From Altericroceibacterium spongiae (GTDB lineage: Bacteria; Pseudomonadota; Alphaproteobacteria; Sphingomonadales; Sphingomonadaceae), in NCBI RefSeq assembly GCF_003610805.1, contig NZ_RAPF01000002.1:450767-514766 (forward strand): 64,000 bases of DNA. Direction: 5' to 3'. Below are positions 1 through 8,663 of this stretch, piece after piece; position 1 is the stretch's first letter, and the number at the start of each line of letters is the position of its first letter. The notes beneath the pieces are model-generated. The model did no database searches and had not been told where the DNA came from. It saw nothing but the letters and a program-made list of their open reading frames with translations. Made by a program: the position numbers and the translations under genes.

Positions 1-336
1 GAAAGCTATCTGCGCTATCAGGGATTGAGCTTTACCAGCCGCTTCGATGCCAATTCCTATCTCTATATTACCCGTGCGATGGATTATTTCGATCTGGCGG
101 AAGAACATGGCGGGCGGCTGGCTAATGCTTTCGCCAAAGCGCAATCGCGCTTTTGCCTTATCAGTTTCGATACGGACTGGCTCTATACGACCAGCGATGC
201 GCGCAATGTCGTTCATGCGCTGAATGCGGTGGCTGCGCCGGTCAGCTTTGTGGAGCTTTCCGCGCCTTACGGTCATGACAGTTTCCTGCTCGACGTGCCG
301 GCGCTGGATCGGGTGGTGGAAGGATTTCTCGGCTGA
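1..336 (+). CDS. metX: Homoserine O-acetyltransferase MetX, C-terminal part
   Basis: This is the last 111 codons of an alpha/beta-hydrolase-fold acyltransferase; the gene starts before the window, and the frame is open from base 1. The family transfers an acetyl (or succinyl) group from acyl-CoA to homoserine in cytoplasmic methionine biosynthesis. Two parts of the catalytic triad are visible: the Asp in FDTDWLY and the His in the C-terminal GHDSFLL. The nucleophilic Ser would lie outside the window, so completeness cannot be judged. The stop codon overlaps the metW start (TGATG), the arrangement seen in many alphaproteobacteria where metX and metW are co-transcribed. Acyl-donor preference cannot be read from this part. 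Confidence 0.93.
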   Translation, partial: ESYLRYQGLSFTSRFDANSYLYITRAMDYFDLAEEHGGRLANAFAKAQSRFCLISFDTDWLYTTSDARNVVHALNAVAAPVSFVELSAPYGHDSFLLDVPALDRVVEGFLG

Positions 337-923
337 TGGCTTTACGTTCAGACCTCCGGGTAATTGCCGAGCATGTGAAGCCGGGCAGCCGGGTGCTCGA
401 TATCGGCTGCGGTGACGGTGACCTGATGGCGGTGCTCAGCCAGGAAAAACAGGCCGATGCGCGCGGGATAGAGATCGATCCGGAAAGTGTGGAACATTGC
501 GTCAGCCGGGGGCTCTCGGCAATACAGGGCGATGCCGATCACGATCTGGCCGAATATCCCGATGATGCTTTCGATTATGCGATATTGAGCCAGACGCTGC
601 AAACGGCCGAGCGGCCTGATCTGATGCTCGATGAATTGTTGCGTGTGGGGCGCGAAGCCTTCGTCTCTTTCCCCAATTTTGCGCATTGGCAGGTGCGGGC
701 CGATCTGCTCTTTACCGGGCGGATGCCGGTCACCAACCGTCTGCCGGTGACCTGGTATGAAACGCAGAATATCCATCATCTCACCGTGGCCGATTTCGAA
801 GATCTGCTGCGGGAGAAAGGGGTTTCCACGGTTAATCGCTGGTTCTTCCACCGGGAGCGGGAAATCGGCCATTTCGCGGCCAACTGGCGGGCCGAATATG
901 CGGTCTATCAGCTCAGTCGGTAA
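336..923 (+). CDS. metW: Methionine biosynthesis protein MetW
   Basis: A 195-residue class I methyltransferase-fold protein. The SAM-binding-like motif I (VLDIGCGDGDL) lies near residue 22, and SQTLQTAERPD and FPNFAHW-type motifs typical of MetW follow. MetW is the usual partner of MetX in proteobacteria and is known to be needed for MetX activity or methionine synthesis in several species. It starts by 1-nt overlap with the metX stop, so translation is probably coupled. Length is normal for the family. The identity is secure from sequence plus context; whether it binds SAM is not known from the sequence. Confidence 0.95.
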   Translation: MALRSDLRVIAEHVKPGSRVLDIGCGDGDLMAVLSQEKQADARGIEIDPESVEHCVSRGLSAIQGDADHDLAEYPDDAFDYAILSQTLQTAERPDLMLDELLRVGREAFVSFPNFAHWQVRADLLFTGRMPVTNRLPVTWYETQNIHHLTVADFEDLLREKGVSTVNRWFFHREREIGHFAANWRAEYAVYQLSR

Positions 924-938
924 GTGCGCTGTCCGGCG

Positions 939-1745
939 TTAATCGCTGCGTGGGCCGGACCCGTCATTGACCAGCAGAACGCTGTCGTCACGCGCAAGTG
1001 ACCACAGGCTCAGCCCGGCGGCGCGGGCACGTTCCACTGCCATGCTGGTAGGGAGCGAAATTGTCACCAGTTGTGCGGCACCGGCGCGCGCGGCTTTCTC
1101 GACGATCTCATAGGAGCAGCGCGCGCTCGACAGGATGAAGCCCTGCGCGGGGTCTTCTCCGGCCAGAGCCAGCGCGCCGATCAGCTTGTCCATCGCATTA
1201 TGCCGCCCGACATCTTCGCGCGCATGGCGGATGGTTCCATCCATCGCCACAAAGGCGGCGGCATGAGCCGCACCGGTGGCGCGGGCGAGCGGCTGATGCT
1301 CTCGCAACCTTGAGAGGGCGCGGAAGATCGCTTCTGGCTCTGCTAAAGCGTGTTCTGGCCCTGTTGGGAGCTTTTGAGCCACCCTTTCGAGATTCTCGAT
1401 TCCGCACAGGCCGCAGCTCGATTCCGCAACCCGTGTACGGACCCGTTCGGTCAGCTTCTCGATTCCCAGCCCGGCCAGCGTAGCCCGCAGAATCCAGCCA
1501 TTTTCCACTTCGGCAATGGCGATACCGGAAATATCTTCAACCTGCCGCGCCAGCCCTTCATTCAGCGCGAAACCACGGACGAAATCCTCCAGATCGGCAG
1601 GGGTGCCCATCATCACCGCATAGGATAAGCCATTGAATTCCAACGCGATCGGAACTTCCGGCACCCATTCACGTGTGACCGGTTGTTCCGAACCGTCGGC
1701 CCGGATTTCGCGCGCTTCAGCCAGCGTCGGACTGCCCGATTTCAT
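939..1745 (-). CDS. fdhD: Formate dehydrogenase accessory sulfurtransferase FdhD (FdsC)
   Basis: FdhD-family proteins pass sulfur to, or bind, the bis-MGD cofactor before insertion into formate dehydrogenase; the homologue in NAD-dependent enzymes is called FdsC. The CGLC motif (near residue 113) is the family's Cys-x-x-Cys sulfur-carrier loop, and the EDVGRHNA motif and C-terminal region are conserved. I start it at the internal ATG at 1745 (268 residues, normal length), because the longer frame adds an Arg-rich N-terminus unlike the family. It overlaps fdsD by 29 nt. It is the last gene of the formaldehyde/formate operon. In the described fdsGBACD order fdsC precedes fdsD; here the two are swapped. 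Confidence 0.93.
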   Translation of the reverse strand: MKSGSPTLAEAREIRADGSEQPVTREWVPEVPIALEFNGLSYAVMMGTPADLEDFVRGFALNEGLARQVEDISGIAIAEVENGWILRATLAGLGIEKLTERVRTRVAESSCGLCGIENLERVAQKLPTGPEHALAEPEAIFRALSRLREHQPLARATGAAHAAAFVAMDGTIRHAREDVGRHNAMDKLIGALALAGEDPAQGFILSSARCSYEIVEKAARAGAAQLVTISLPTSMAVERARAAGLSLWSLARDDSVLLVNDGSGPRSD

Positions 1746-2001
1746 GCGCTGAATTGAATTCGGTCGCCCGGGTCTGATGCGGCGGACATTCGCCCTTTTG
1801 CAGTTCCTCGATCGCCGCTTTGGCAATGGGCGAAAGATCGGTTCCGGCATCGGCGAAGATCTGCGATTTCATCCGCGGATCCCAGAACATATTGATATGA
1901 TCCGCCGTCGCCTCGACCGCATCGATATGGCCCATCACCTCGAAATTGCGGGCAATCTGATTGGCCATCCGGCGCAGGGTTTCGATCGTGCTCCCGCTCA
2001 T
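1717..2001 (-). CDS. fdsD: Formate dehydrogenase delta subunit FdsD
   Basis: A 94-residue small subunit or assembly factor of NAD-dependent Mo-formate dehydrogenases. It starts with the family's pattern (LRRMANQIARNFEVMG) and contains the characteristic HINMFWDPRMK stretch. Its start overlaps the fdsA stop by 4 nt, indicating translational coupling. Its exact role is not known from the sequence; in Fds enzymes it is required for full activity. Identification rests on motif recall and context, both strong. Confidence 0.9.
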   Translation of the reverse strand: MSGSTIETLRRMANQIARNFEVMGHIDAVEATADHINMFWDPRMKSQIFADAGTDLSPIAKAAIEELQKGECPPHQTRATEFNSAHEIGQSDAG

Positions 2002-4847
2002 TCTGCCGGCTCCATTTCGCCTTCGATCCGGCGCGCTTTTTCCGACAGGTCGATATATTCCTCCTGCCAGTCCGACGGGCCGTTGGAAGGCATGACCTGG
2101 ACCGCTGTCACCTTATATTCCGGGCAGTTGGTGGCCCAGTCGGAATAGTCGGTCGTCACCACATTGGCCTGTGTGGCGGGGTGATGGAAAGTCGTATAGA
2201 CCACGCCCGGCGCCACGCGATCGGTGACCTTGACGCGCAGAGTGGTTTCCCCCGTCCGGCTGGTCAGCTTTGCCCAGTCGCCATCCTTCAGGCCGCGATT
2301 CTCGGCATCGGAGGGATGCACTTCGAGGAGATCTTCGGGATGCCAGACCGTATTGGCCGTGCGCCGTGTCTGCGCGCCGACATTATACTGGCTGAGAATA
2401 CGCCCGGTGGTGAGCAATAGCGGGAAACGCGGCCCGGTCTTCTCATCGGTCGGGACATAATCGGTGACGACGAATTTGCCCTTGCCGCGCACGAAGCCAT
2501 CGACATGCATGACCGGCGCACCCTCGGGATATTGCTCATTTACCGGCCATTGCAGCGAATCTTCCTTGTCGAGCCGCTCCCACGAGACACCGGCAAAGCT
2601 CGGCGTCAGGCGGGCGATTTCGGCAAGGATTTCCTTCGGGTGCGTATAGTTCCAGCCAAGGCCGATGGCGTTGGCGAGCGCCTGCGTCACTTCCCAGTCG
2701 GCCATGCCATTGGCCGGTTCCATCACCTTACGCACCGGCTGAATGCGCCTTTCGGCATTGGTGAAAGTCCCGTCCTTTTCGAGAAAGGTGGAGCCGGGCA
2801 GGAAGACATGCGCATAATTGGCGGTTTCGTTGAGGAACAGGTCATGCACGATGACGCATTCCATCGCTTCGAGCCCGGCAGCGACATGTTTCGTGTTCGG
2901 GTCGGACTGGAGAATATCCTCACCCTGAATATAGATCGCGCGAAAATCGCCATCGACTGCGGCATCGAGCATATTGTTGATCCGATAGCCGGGTTCGGGA
3001 TCGAGGCTGACGCCCCAGTCCTGTTCGAATAGCGAGCGGGTTTCGGCATCGGAAATATGGCGATAGCCGGGCAGTTCATGCGGGAAGCTGCCCATGTCGC
3101 AACTGCCCTGCACATTATTTTGCCCGCGCAGCGGATTTACGCCCACGCCTTTGCGGCCGACATTGCCGGTTACCATCGAAAGGTTGGCAATGGCCATCAC
3201 TGTGGAAGAGCCCTGGCTGTGTTCGGTCACGCCGAGGCCATAATAAATCGCGCCATTGCCGCCTGTGGCATAAAGCCGCGCGGCTTCGCGCACGCTCTGC
3301 GCCGGAACGCGGGTGACGCCCTCCAGCGTTTCGGGGCTGTGCTTGTCCTGCGAAACGAAACGCGCCCAGTCCTGATATTCATCCCAGTCGCAGCGTTCGC
3401 GGATAAAGTCTTCATTTGCGAGACCTTCGGTCACGATCACATGCGCCATGGCGGTGAGCAGAGCGACATTGGTGCCCGGTTGCAAAGGCAGGTGATGTTC
3501 GGCGTTGATATGGGGCGATTTGACCAGATCGATCCGCCGAGGATCGATCACGATCAGCTTCGCTCCCTGCCGCAGGCGCTGTTTCATCCGGCTGCCGAAG
3601 ACGGGATGGCCGTCGGTCGGGTTGGCCCCGATCACGAGGATCACATCCGAATCCATCACCGAATCGAAATCCTGCGTCCCGGCAGAAGTGCCGAAAGTGG
3701 TCTTGAGGCCATAGCCGGTCGGCGAATGGCAGACACGCGCGCAGGTATCGACATTGTTGGAGCCGAAACCGCTGCGGATCAGTTTCTGAACGAGGAAGGT
3801 TTCTTCATTGGTGCAGCGGCTCGATGTGACGCCGCCGAGCGCCTTCGCCCCGTGTTTCGCCTTGATGGCATTGATCTTGTCGGCCGCGAAACCCAATGCA
3901 TCTTCCCAGCTCACTTCGCGCCAGGGCTGATCGATGCTGTCGCGGATCATGGGGGTTGTTATCCGGTCCTGATGGTTGGCGTAACCCCAGGCGAACCGGC
4001 CTTTCACGCAGGAATGGCCGCGATTGGCTTTGCCGTCCTTATAAGGCACCATCCGGACAAGCTGTTCGCCGCGCATTTCGGCGCGGAAGGTACAGCCGAC
4101 GCCGCAATAGGCGCAGGTCGTGTCCACCGAGCGTTCGGGCTTGCCGATTTCCTTGACGCTTTTTTCCTGCAAGGTCGCTGTGGGGCAGGCCTGCACACAG
4201 GCGCCGCAGCTTACGCATTCGCTGGACAGGAAATTGTCACCCGATTGTCCGGCGCTGATTTCGGAAGCAAACCCGCGTCCGTCAACGGTAAGGGCGAAAG
4301 TGCCCTGAACTTCGTCACAGGCGCGCACGCAGCGCGAGCAGACGATACATTTGCTCGGATCGAAATCGAAATAGGGATTGGAATGGTCGGTCGGCTCGGC
4401 AAGGTGATTGGCGCCTTCATAACCATAGCGGACATCGCGCAGGCCCACGGCGGCGGCCTGATCCTGCAATTCGCAATCATTATTGGCCGAGCAGGTCAGA
4501 CAATCGAGCGGATGATCGGAGATATACAGCTCCATCACGCCCTTGCGCAATTTGTCGAGCCGCGGAGTCTGGGTTTTCACCACCATGCCTTCGGCAGCAG
4601 GTGTCGTACAGCTTGCCGGTGTACCGCGCGCACCTTCGATTTCCACCAGACACAGCCGGCAGGAACCGAATTGCTTGAGATTATCGGTTGCACATAATTT
4701 CGGGATCGAGCCACCGGCTTCAGATGCGGCTCGCATTACGGTGGTGCCTTCGGGAACGGTCACCTCGCGCCCGTCAATGGTCAGCGTAACCTGCTTGTCC
4801 GACTGGATCGCAGGGGTGCCGAAATCCGTTTGCTTCTCATATCCCAT
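1998..4847 (-). CDS. fdsA: NAD-dependent formate dehydrogenase catalytic alpha subunit FdsA
   Basis: A 949-residue molybdoenzyme subunit that oxidises formate to CO2. Domains in order: a [2Fe-2S] ferredoxin domain (C52, C63, C66, C80), a His-Cys3 cluster site (H112, C116, C119, C125), two [4Fe-4S] ferredoxin motifs (C167-C177 and C211-C221), the FdhF-type [4Fe-4S] site (C245, C248, C252, C280) and the bis-MGD catalytic domains. The molybdenum ligand is cysteine, not selenocysteine: C373 followed by H374 in ARVCHSPTG. Length and cluster set match soluble FdsA rather than membrane FDH. It follows mobA with an 11-nt overlap. It probably forms an FdsABGD complex, with FdsB and FdsG passing electrons to NAD+. 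Confidence 0.97.
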   Translation of the reverse strand: MGYEKQTDFGTPAIQSDKQVTLTIDGREVTVPEGTTVMRAASEAGGSIPKLCATDNLKQFGSCRLCLVEIEGARGTPASCTTPAAEGMVVKTQTPRLDKLRKGVMELYISDHPLDCLTCSANNDCELQDQAAAVGLRDVRYGYEGANHLAEPTDHSNPYFDFDPSKCIVCSRCVRACDEVQGTFALTVDGRGFASEISAGQSGDNFLSSECVSCGACVQACPTATLQEKSVKEIGKPERSVDTTCAYCGVGCTFRAEMRGEQLVRMVPYKDGKANRGHSCVKGRFAWGYANHQDRITTPMIRDSIDQPWREVSWEDALGFAADKINAIKAKHGAKALGGVTSSRCTNEETFLVQKLIRSGFGSNNVDTCARVCHSPTGYGLKTTFGTSAGTQDFDSVMDSDVILVIGANPTDGHPVFGSRMKQRLRQGAKLIVIDPRRIDLVKSPHINAEHHLPLQPGTNVALLTAMAHVIVTEGLANEDFIRERCDWDEYQDWARFVSQDKHSPETLEGVTRVPAQSVREAARLYATGGNGAIYYGLGVTEHSQGSSTVMAIANLSMVTGNVGRKGVGVNPLRGQNNVQGSCDMGSFPHELPGYRHISDAETRSLFEQDWGVSLDPEPGYRINNMLDAAVDGDFRAIYIQGEDILQSDPNTKHVAAGLEAMECVIVHDLFLNETANYAHVFLPGSTFLEKDGTFTNAERRIQPVRKVMEPANGMADWEVTQALANAIGLGWNYTHPKEILAEIARLTPSFAGVSWERLDKEDSLQWPVNEQYPEGAPVMHVDGFVRGKGKFVVTDYVPTDEKTGPRFPLLLTTGRILSQYNVGAQTRRTANTVWHPEDLLEVHPSDAENRGLKDGDWAKLTSRTGETTLRVKVTDRVAPGVVYTTFHHPATQANVVTTDYSDWATNCPEYKVTAVQVMPSNGPSDWQEEYIDLSEKARRIEGEMEPAE

Positions 4848-5367
4848 AATGTTTCTCCGCCGCGGTCAGATCCGCCTGCGTGTTGATATTAGCAGTTTTA
4901 TGCGTGGTTTTCACGGGGGTCGCCTGCATTGCTTCGGCAAGCGCCTTCATCGAATGTTTTCCCGGCCCTTCGAGGATCTGTTCCACCGCCGCTGCCGCCC
5001 TGGCGGGCCAGTGCCCGACCACTGGCTGCGCTGCGAGAAAAGCCGGGGCAGGGGAAAGCAGAGAAAGCAGATCGGGAGGGAGATCTACCGAATCGACACC
5101 GCATGTCAGAATGGAGGTATAATCCATATCCTGTGCGTAACGCAGACCGGCAGCGATGCCGCCCAGCGGCCCCATGCCCGGATGCGGCCAGTCGGGAATG
5201 CAGCGGGCCGGCCCTTCTTCGCGCCCGGCAATCACCACCATTTCGCACCAGCCGGACAAGGCATCGACCGCGCGGGCGAGCAGCGTGTGCCCGCCGAGTT
5301 CGGCGAGCGCTTTGTCGCTCCCGAAACGCGAGCTTTTCCCGCCTGCGAGGACGACGCCCAGAATCAT
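4837..5367 (-). CDS. mobA: Molybdenum cofactor guanylyltransferase MobA
   Basis: A 176-residue nucleotidyltransferase that adds GMP to molybdopterin to give the MGD cofactor needed by FdsA. The N-terminal LAGGKSSRFGSDKAL is the GTP-binding signature, and GPLGGIAAGL and a CGVDSVDLP metal-site loop (Asp in place of the more usual DMP/DxP) follow. I start at the ATG at 5367, which places the LAGG motif near residue 7, as is normal; the longer frame would run into fdsB. The gene is inserted between fdsB and fdsA and overlaps fdsA, so cofactor supply is tied to enzyme production. It is slightly short compared with E. coli MobA. Confidence 0.93.
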   Translation of the reverse strand: MILGVVLAGGKSSRFGSDKALAELGGHTLLARAVDALSGWCEMVVIAGREEGPARCIPDWPHPGMGPLGGIAAGLRYAQDMDYTSILTCGVDSVDLPPDLLSLLSPAPAFLAAQPVVGHWPARAAAAVEQILEGPGKHSMKALAEAMQATPVKTTHKTANINTQADLTAAEKHYGI

Positions 5368-5380
5368 GTGCGAGCCCGAA

Positions 5381-6934
5381 TCACTGGCCGACCCGTTCCA
5401 GAGCGGTTTCGACAGCCTGGGGATTATCGCTGAAATCTTCGGGCCAGTGGCGCATCGCACTCAGCACCGGATAGGGCGTGAAGCCGCCCAGAGCACAAAG
5501 CGAAGAGGATTTCATTACATCGCACAGATCGGCGAGCAGAGTGATCTCATCTTCCGCAGAGCGATCCTGTTTGGGCGTGTTGTGCATTTGCGGCTGCTGT
5601 TCGAGCGTATCCCGCTGACGCCCGGCGCGCATCCGGTCGATAATTTCCACGCCGCGCACCGATCCTATCCGGCAGGGTGTACATTTGCCGCAGCTTTCCG
5701 CCGCACAGAATTCCATCGCGAAACGGGCCATGCCGCCCATATCTGCCGTATCGTCGAATACAGTGATACCGCCATGGCCGATCAGCGCTTCGCTGGCGGT
5801 ATATTCTTCATAGTCGAATTTGATGTCGAACTGGTCAGGATGGAGATAGGCACCCAACGGGCCGCCAACCTGCACTGCCTTGACCGGACGGCCCGATTGC
5901 GTGCCGCCGCCAATATCGTTCACCAGCTCGCCCAGCGTAATCCCGAAAGCGGTTTCATAAAGACCGCCATGCTTGATATTGCCGGCAAGCTGGATCGGCA
6001 TTGTGCCTTTGGAACGTCCCATGCCGAGCGATTCATAATCATTCGCTCCGCCTTCGCCCAGAATATGCGGTACGGCAGCGAGGGTGAGAATATTGTTTAC
6101 GACCGTCGGTTTGCCGAACAACCCTTCCAGAGCAGGGAGCGGTGGCTTGGCGCGCACTTCGCCGCGCTTGCCTTCCAGACTGTTGAGAAGCGAGGTTTCT
6201 TCACCGCAGACATAAGCCCCGGCACCCACGCGCACTTCGCATTTGAACGGCGCGATAATATCGGCGCAAAGCGCCAGTGCCCGGTTCATCTTGGCAATGG
6301 CATCGGGATATTCGCTGCGCAGATAGACATAGCCCTGATCGGCGCCCACCGCTTCACCGGCAATCGCCATGCCTTCGATCAGCGCGTAAGGATCGCCTTC
6401 CATCACCATACGGTCGGCGAAAGTGGCACTGTCACCTTCATCGGCATTGGCGACGATATATTTTTGCGGCCCGGCTGCGCCTGCCACGGTGCGCCATTTG
6501 ATCCCGGCGGGAAAACCGGCCCCGCCTCTGCCGCGAAGCCCGGAATGGAGCACTTCTTCGATAATCCGTTCGGGGCCGATATTGCGGGCGCGTTTCAACC
6601 CGCTCCATCCGCCGGTCGCTTCGTAATCTTCGAGGCTGGTCGGGCGGGTCTTACCGGCGCGGGCGAAAGTCAGCCGCTGCTGGCTGGCGATAAATGGGTG
6701 ATCCTCGATCATACCGATGGCCAGATCGCTCGATCCGTCCAGAATGGCATCGACATCCGCCGGTGTAGCCGGACCAAAGCCCTTACCGTCGATCTCGACC
6801 AGCGGTTCGAGCCATTGCATGCCCCAGCTCGATACGCGGTGGACTTCACACCCTTTCTTTTCAAAGGCTGCGGCCAGAGCATCGGCCCCGCAGGCACGGG
6901 CAAGGGCGTCATCTGAGATACGAATGAGTGTCAT
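5381..6934 (-). CDS. fdsB: NAD-dependent formate dehydrogenase beta subunit FdsB (NuoF-like)
   Basis: A 517-residue flavoprotein related to complex I NuoF. It carries a thioredoxin-like N-terminal part (about residues 1-120), the FMN/NADH site with the glycine-rich GLRGRGGAGFPAG stretch (near residue 133), the DEGD motif, and a C-terminal [4Fe-4S] motif ESCGKCTPCRIG. It hands electrons from the FdsA and FdsG clusters to NAD+. An insertion after the cluster (about residues 430-455, Arg/Gln rich) is present in bacterial Fds proteins. It overlaps the fdsG stop by 4 nt and leaves 13 nt to mobA. Confidence 0.96.
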   Translation of the reverse strand: MTLIRISDDALARACGADALAAAFEKKGCEVHRVSSWGMQWLEPLVEIDGKGFGPATPADVDAILDGSSDLAIGMIEDHPFIASQQRLTFARAGKTRPTSLEDYEATGGWSGLKRARNIGPERIIEEVLHSGLRGRGGAGFPAGIKWRTVAGAAGPQKYIVANADEGDSATFADRMVMEGDPYALIEGMAIAGEAVGADQGYVYLRSEYPDAIAKMNRALALCADIIAPFKCEVRVGAGAYVCGEETSLLNSLEGKRGEVRAKPPLPALEGLFGKPTVVNNILTLAAVPHILGEGGANDYESLGMGRSKGTMPIQLAGNIKHGGLYETAFGITLGELVNDIGGGTQSGRPVKAVQVGGPLGAYLHPDQFDIKFDYEEYTASEALIGHGGITVFDDTADMGGMARFAMEFCAAESCGKCTPCRIGSVRGVEIIDRMRAGRQRDTLEQQPQMHNTPKQDRSAEDEITLLADLCDVMKSSSLCALGGFTPYPVLSAMRHWPEDFSDNPQAVETALERVGQ

Positions 6935-7356
6935 GCGGTTTCGATCAGTTTTTTCAGGCGGTCGGCATCGAGGCGAGCGTGGAGATCGTCACCAATGCGG
7001 GCATTGGGGCCGACCGAGCACAGACCGAGGCAATAGACGGTGGAAAGACGGACACGCTCACCGGCCGCCGCCTGGGCATCTTCCATCAGGGCTTCGACGC
7101 CACGGGCCTTGCAGGATTCGGCGCGGCAAATCTGCACTTCGGGGCGCGGGTCGGCCGTCTGATGAAAATCGTGATAGAAACTCACCACCCCGTGCACATC
7201 GGCGCGGCTGAGATTGAGCGCTTCGGCGATATAGATTTCACTGTCCGCATCGACGCAGCCAAATTCAGCCTGCACATCGTGCAGAATGGGCATTAACGGC
7301 CCTTCCCGGGTCTGATGCTCAGCAATTATTTCACCGAGGCGCTGGGTCTTGTTCAC
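6931..7356 (-). CDS. fdsG: NAD-dependent formate dehydrogenase gamma subunit FdsG (NuoE-like)
   Basis: A 141-residue thioredoxin-fold [2Fe-2S] protein. The four cluster ligands are visible as C-x4-C (ICRAESC) and C-x3-C (YCLGLC), the NuoE/HoxE pattern. It forms the electron-transfer module with FdsB. It overlaps the fghA stop by 4 nt, and the fdsB start overlaps its own stop by 4 nt, so formyl-thioester hydrolysis and formate oxidation are encoded as one translationally coupled block. Confidence 0.95.
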   Translation of the reverse strand: MNKTQRLGEIIAEHQTREGPLMPILHDVQAEFGCVDADSEIYIAEALNLSRADVHGVVSFYHDFHQTADPRPEVQICRAESCKARGVEALMEDAQAAAGERVRLSTVYCLGLCSVGPNARIGDDLHARLDADRLKKLIETA

Positions 7357-8192
7357 TTTTTCAGCCTTTCAGCAGCCCATGCAATATGATCGCCCATGAA
7401 GGTCGAGATAAAGTAATAGGAATGGTCATAGCCATCCTGCATCCGGATCGTGGCATCGATACCGGCCTTGTCGCAGGCCTGTGCCAGTAACGGTGTCCTG
7501 AGCTGTTCTTCAAGGAAATTGTCCGCGGTGCCCTGGTCGACCAGCAGTTCGGGCAGACGCGCCCCGTCTTCGATCAGTGCCACCGCATCATATTCGCGCC
7601 ACAGAGCTTTATCGTCACCCAGATAGCCGGGCAGGCCCTTATCGCCCCATGGGCAGTTGAGCGGGCTGACGATCGGGGCGAAAGCGCTGACCGAACGGAA
7701 CCGTTCCGGATTGCGCAAAGCGATGGTGAGCGCGCCATGGCCACCCATGGAATGGCCGGTAATGCCCTGCCGCTCCATATCGGCGGGAAAGTTTGCTGCG
7801 ATCAGTTCGGGCAGTTCTTTCTCGACATAAGAACGCATGCGATAGTTTTTCGCCCAGGGTTCCTGTGTCGCATCGACATAGAAGCCCGCGCCCTTGCCGA
7901 AATCGAATGCCTCGTCATCGGGCACGTTATCGCCGCGGGGGGACGTGTCGGGCGCGACGAAGATAATCCCGTGCTTGGCGCAATAGCGGCGATATTCGCC
8001 CTTTTCCATCACATTGGCATGGGTGCAGGTAAGGCCCGAGAGATACCACAGGACCGGCATGGTAAAGCCTTCCGGATGATCGGGCACATAGACCGCGAAG
8101 GTCATTTCGGTGCCCGTTTCCGAGGATGTGTGCTTATAGACACCCTGCGTGCCGTTATAGCTCTTATTTTCGCTGAGCGTTTCCATGGTCAT
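7353..8192 (-). CDS. fghA: S-formylglutathione hydrolase
   Basis: A 279-residue alpha/beta hydrolase of the esterase D family that splits S-formylglutathione to formate and glutathione. Visible signatures are YLSGLTCTHAN (oxyanion hole region, residues 50-60), the nucleophile elbow GHSMGGHG with Ser148, and the Asp/His of the triad near the C-terminus (DQGTADNFL, GYDHSYYF). A GGGAGCGAGAG-type ribosome site precedes the start. It is the second enzyme of glutathione-dependent formaldehyde oxidation, between the VOC genes and fdsG. Confidence 0.97.
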   Translation of the reverse strand: MTMETLSENKSYNGTQGVYKHTSSETGTEMTFAVYVPDHPEGFTMPVLWYLSGLTCTHANVMEKGEYRRYCAKHGIIFVAPDTSPRGDNVPDDEAFDFGKGAGFYVDATQEPWAKNYRMRSYVEKELPELIAANFPADMERQGITGHSMGGHGALTIALRNPERFRSVSAFAPIVSPLNCPWGDKGLPGYLGDDKALWREYDAVALIEDGARLPELLVDQGTADNFLEEQLRTPLLAQACDKAGIDATIRMQDGYDHSYYFISTFMGDHIAWAAERLKK

Positions 8193-8227
8193 GCTTCTCT
8201 CGCTCCCGTTATCATTGTGTGGCGGGA

Positions 8228-8617
8228 TCAGTCTCTGGGGCCGGTATTGGGCGCATAGGCGCAGATCTTGTGCCCGGTCGGATCGTAAAGATAGGCGCCA
8301 TACATATTCCCCGGTGAACTGGCGCGGAAGCCCGGTGCGCCGGCATCCGTTCCGCCATTGTCGAGGCCGGCCTTGTGGAACGCCTCGACCGTATCGTAAT
8401 CCGCAGCCTTCAGGCCCAGAGTGAAACCATTATAGGCCGGGGCCGGTTCCCCGTTTGCCGGGGGCGCTACGATGAATGTGCCGCCTTCGCTGGCATAGAC
8501 GATACCGCCATTAGGCAGGTCGATCGGGGCATCCTGACCGAGAACGCCCATGATCGCGTCGTAGAATTTGCGGGCGGCTGCCATATCGTTGGCACCGATA
8601 TACAGATGGTTGAACAA
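8228..8617 (-). CDS. VOC (glyoxalase-fold) family protein with TTG start
   Basis: A 129-residue vicinal-oxygen-chelate protein. I start it at TTG 8617, because a GGAGAGG ribosome site sits 5 nt upstream and this start aligns exactly with the neighbouring paralogue at 8664-9056 (both begin [LM]F.H..IGA.D). The only longer ATG frame would run back into that neighbour. A conserved His near residue 4 and a C-terminal DPTGHKIC motif fit the VOC betaalphabetabetabeta fold and its metal-site strands. VOC members include glyoxalase I, dioxygenases and resistance proteins, so the substrate is open. Position between adhC and fghA suggests a role linked to formaldehyde or the glutathione hemithioacetal; this is inference. 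Confidence 0.85.
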   Translation of the reverse strand: MFNHLYIGANDMAAARKFYDAIMGVLGQDAPIDLPNGGIVYASEGGTFIVAPPANGEPAPAYNGFTLGLKAADYDTVEAFHKAGLDNGGTDAGAPGFRASSPGNMYGAYLYDPTGHKICAYAPNTGPRD

Positions 8618-8663
8618 GAGGCCTCTCCAGTGTCGGATGGGAAACAGGGATAAGGATGCGCGC

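Noticed and set aside
1998..4847. Selenocysteine in the formate dehydrogenase
   Set aside because: The molybdenum ligand codon is Cys (ARVCHSPTG) and no in-frame TGA interrupts the gene.
5156..5500. A longer mobA starting at 5460
   Set aside because: The added residues overlap fdsB and lack similarity to MobA; ATG 5367 puts the LAGGKSSRFG motif in the usual position.
3057..6916. Long plus-strand frames opposite fdsA and fdsB
   Set aside because: Shadows of high-GC coding sequence; the opposite strand encodes fully recognisable formate dehydrogenase subunits.
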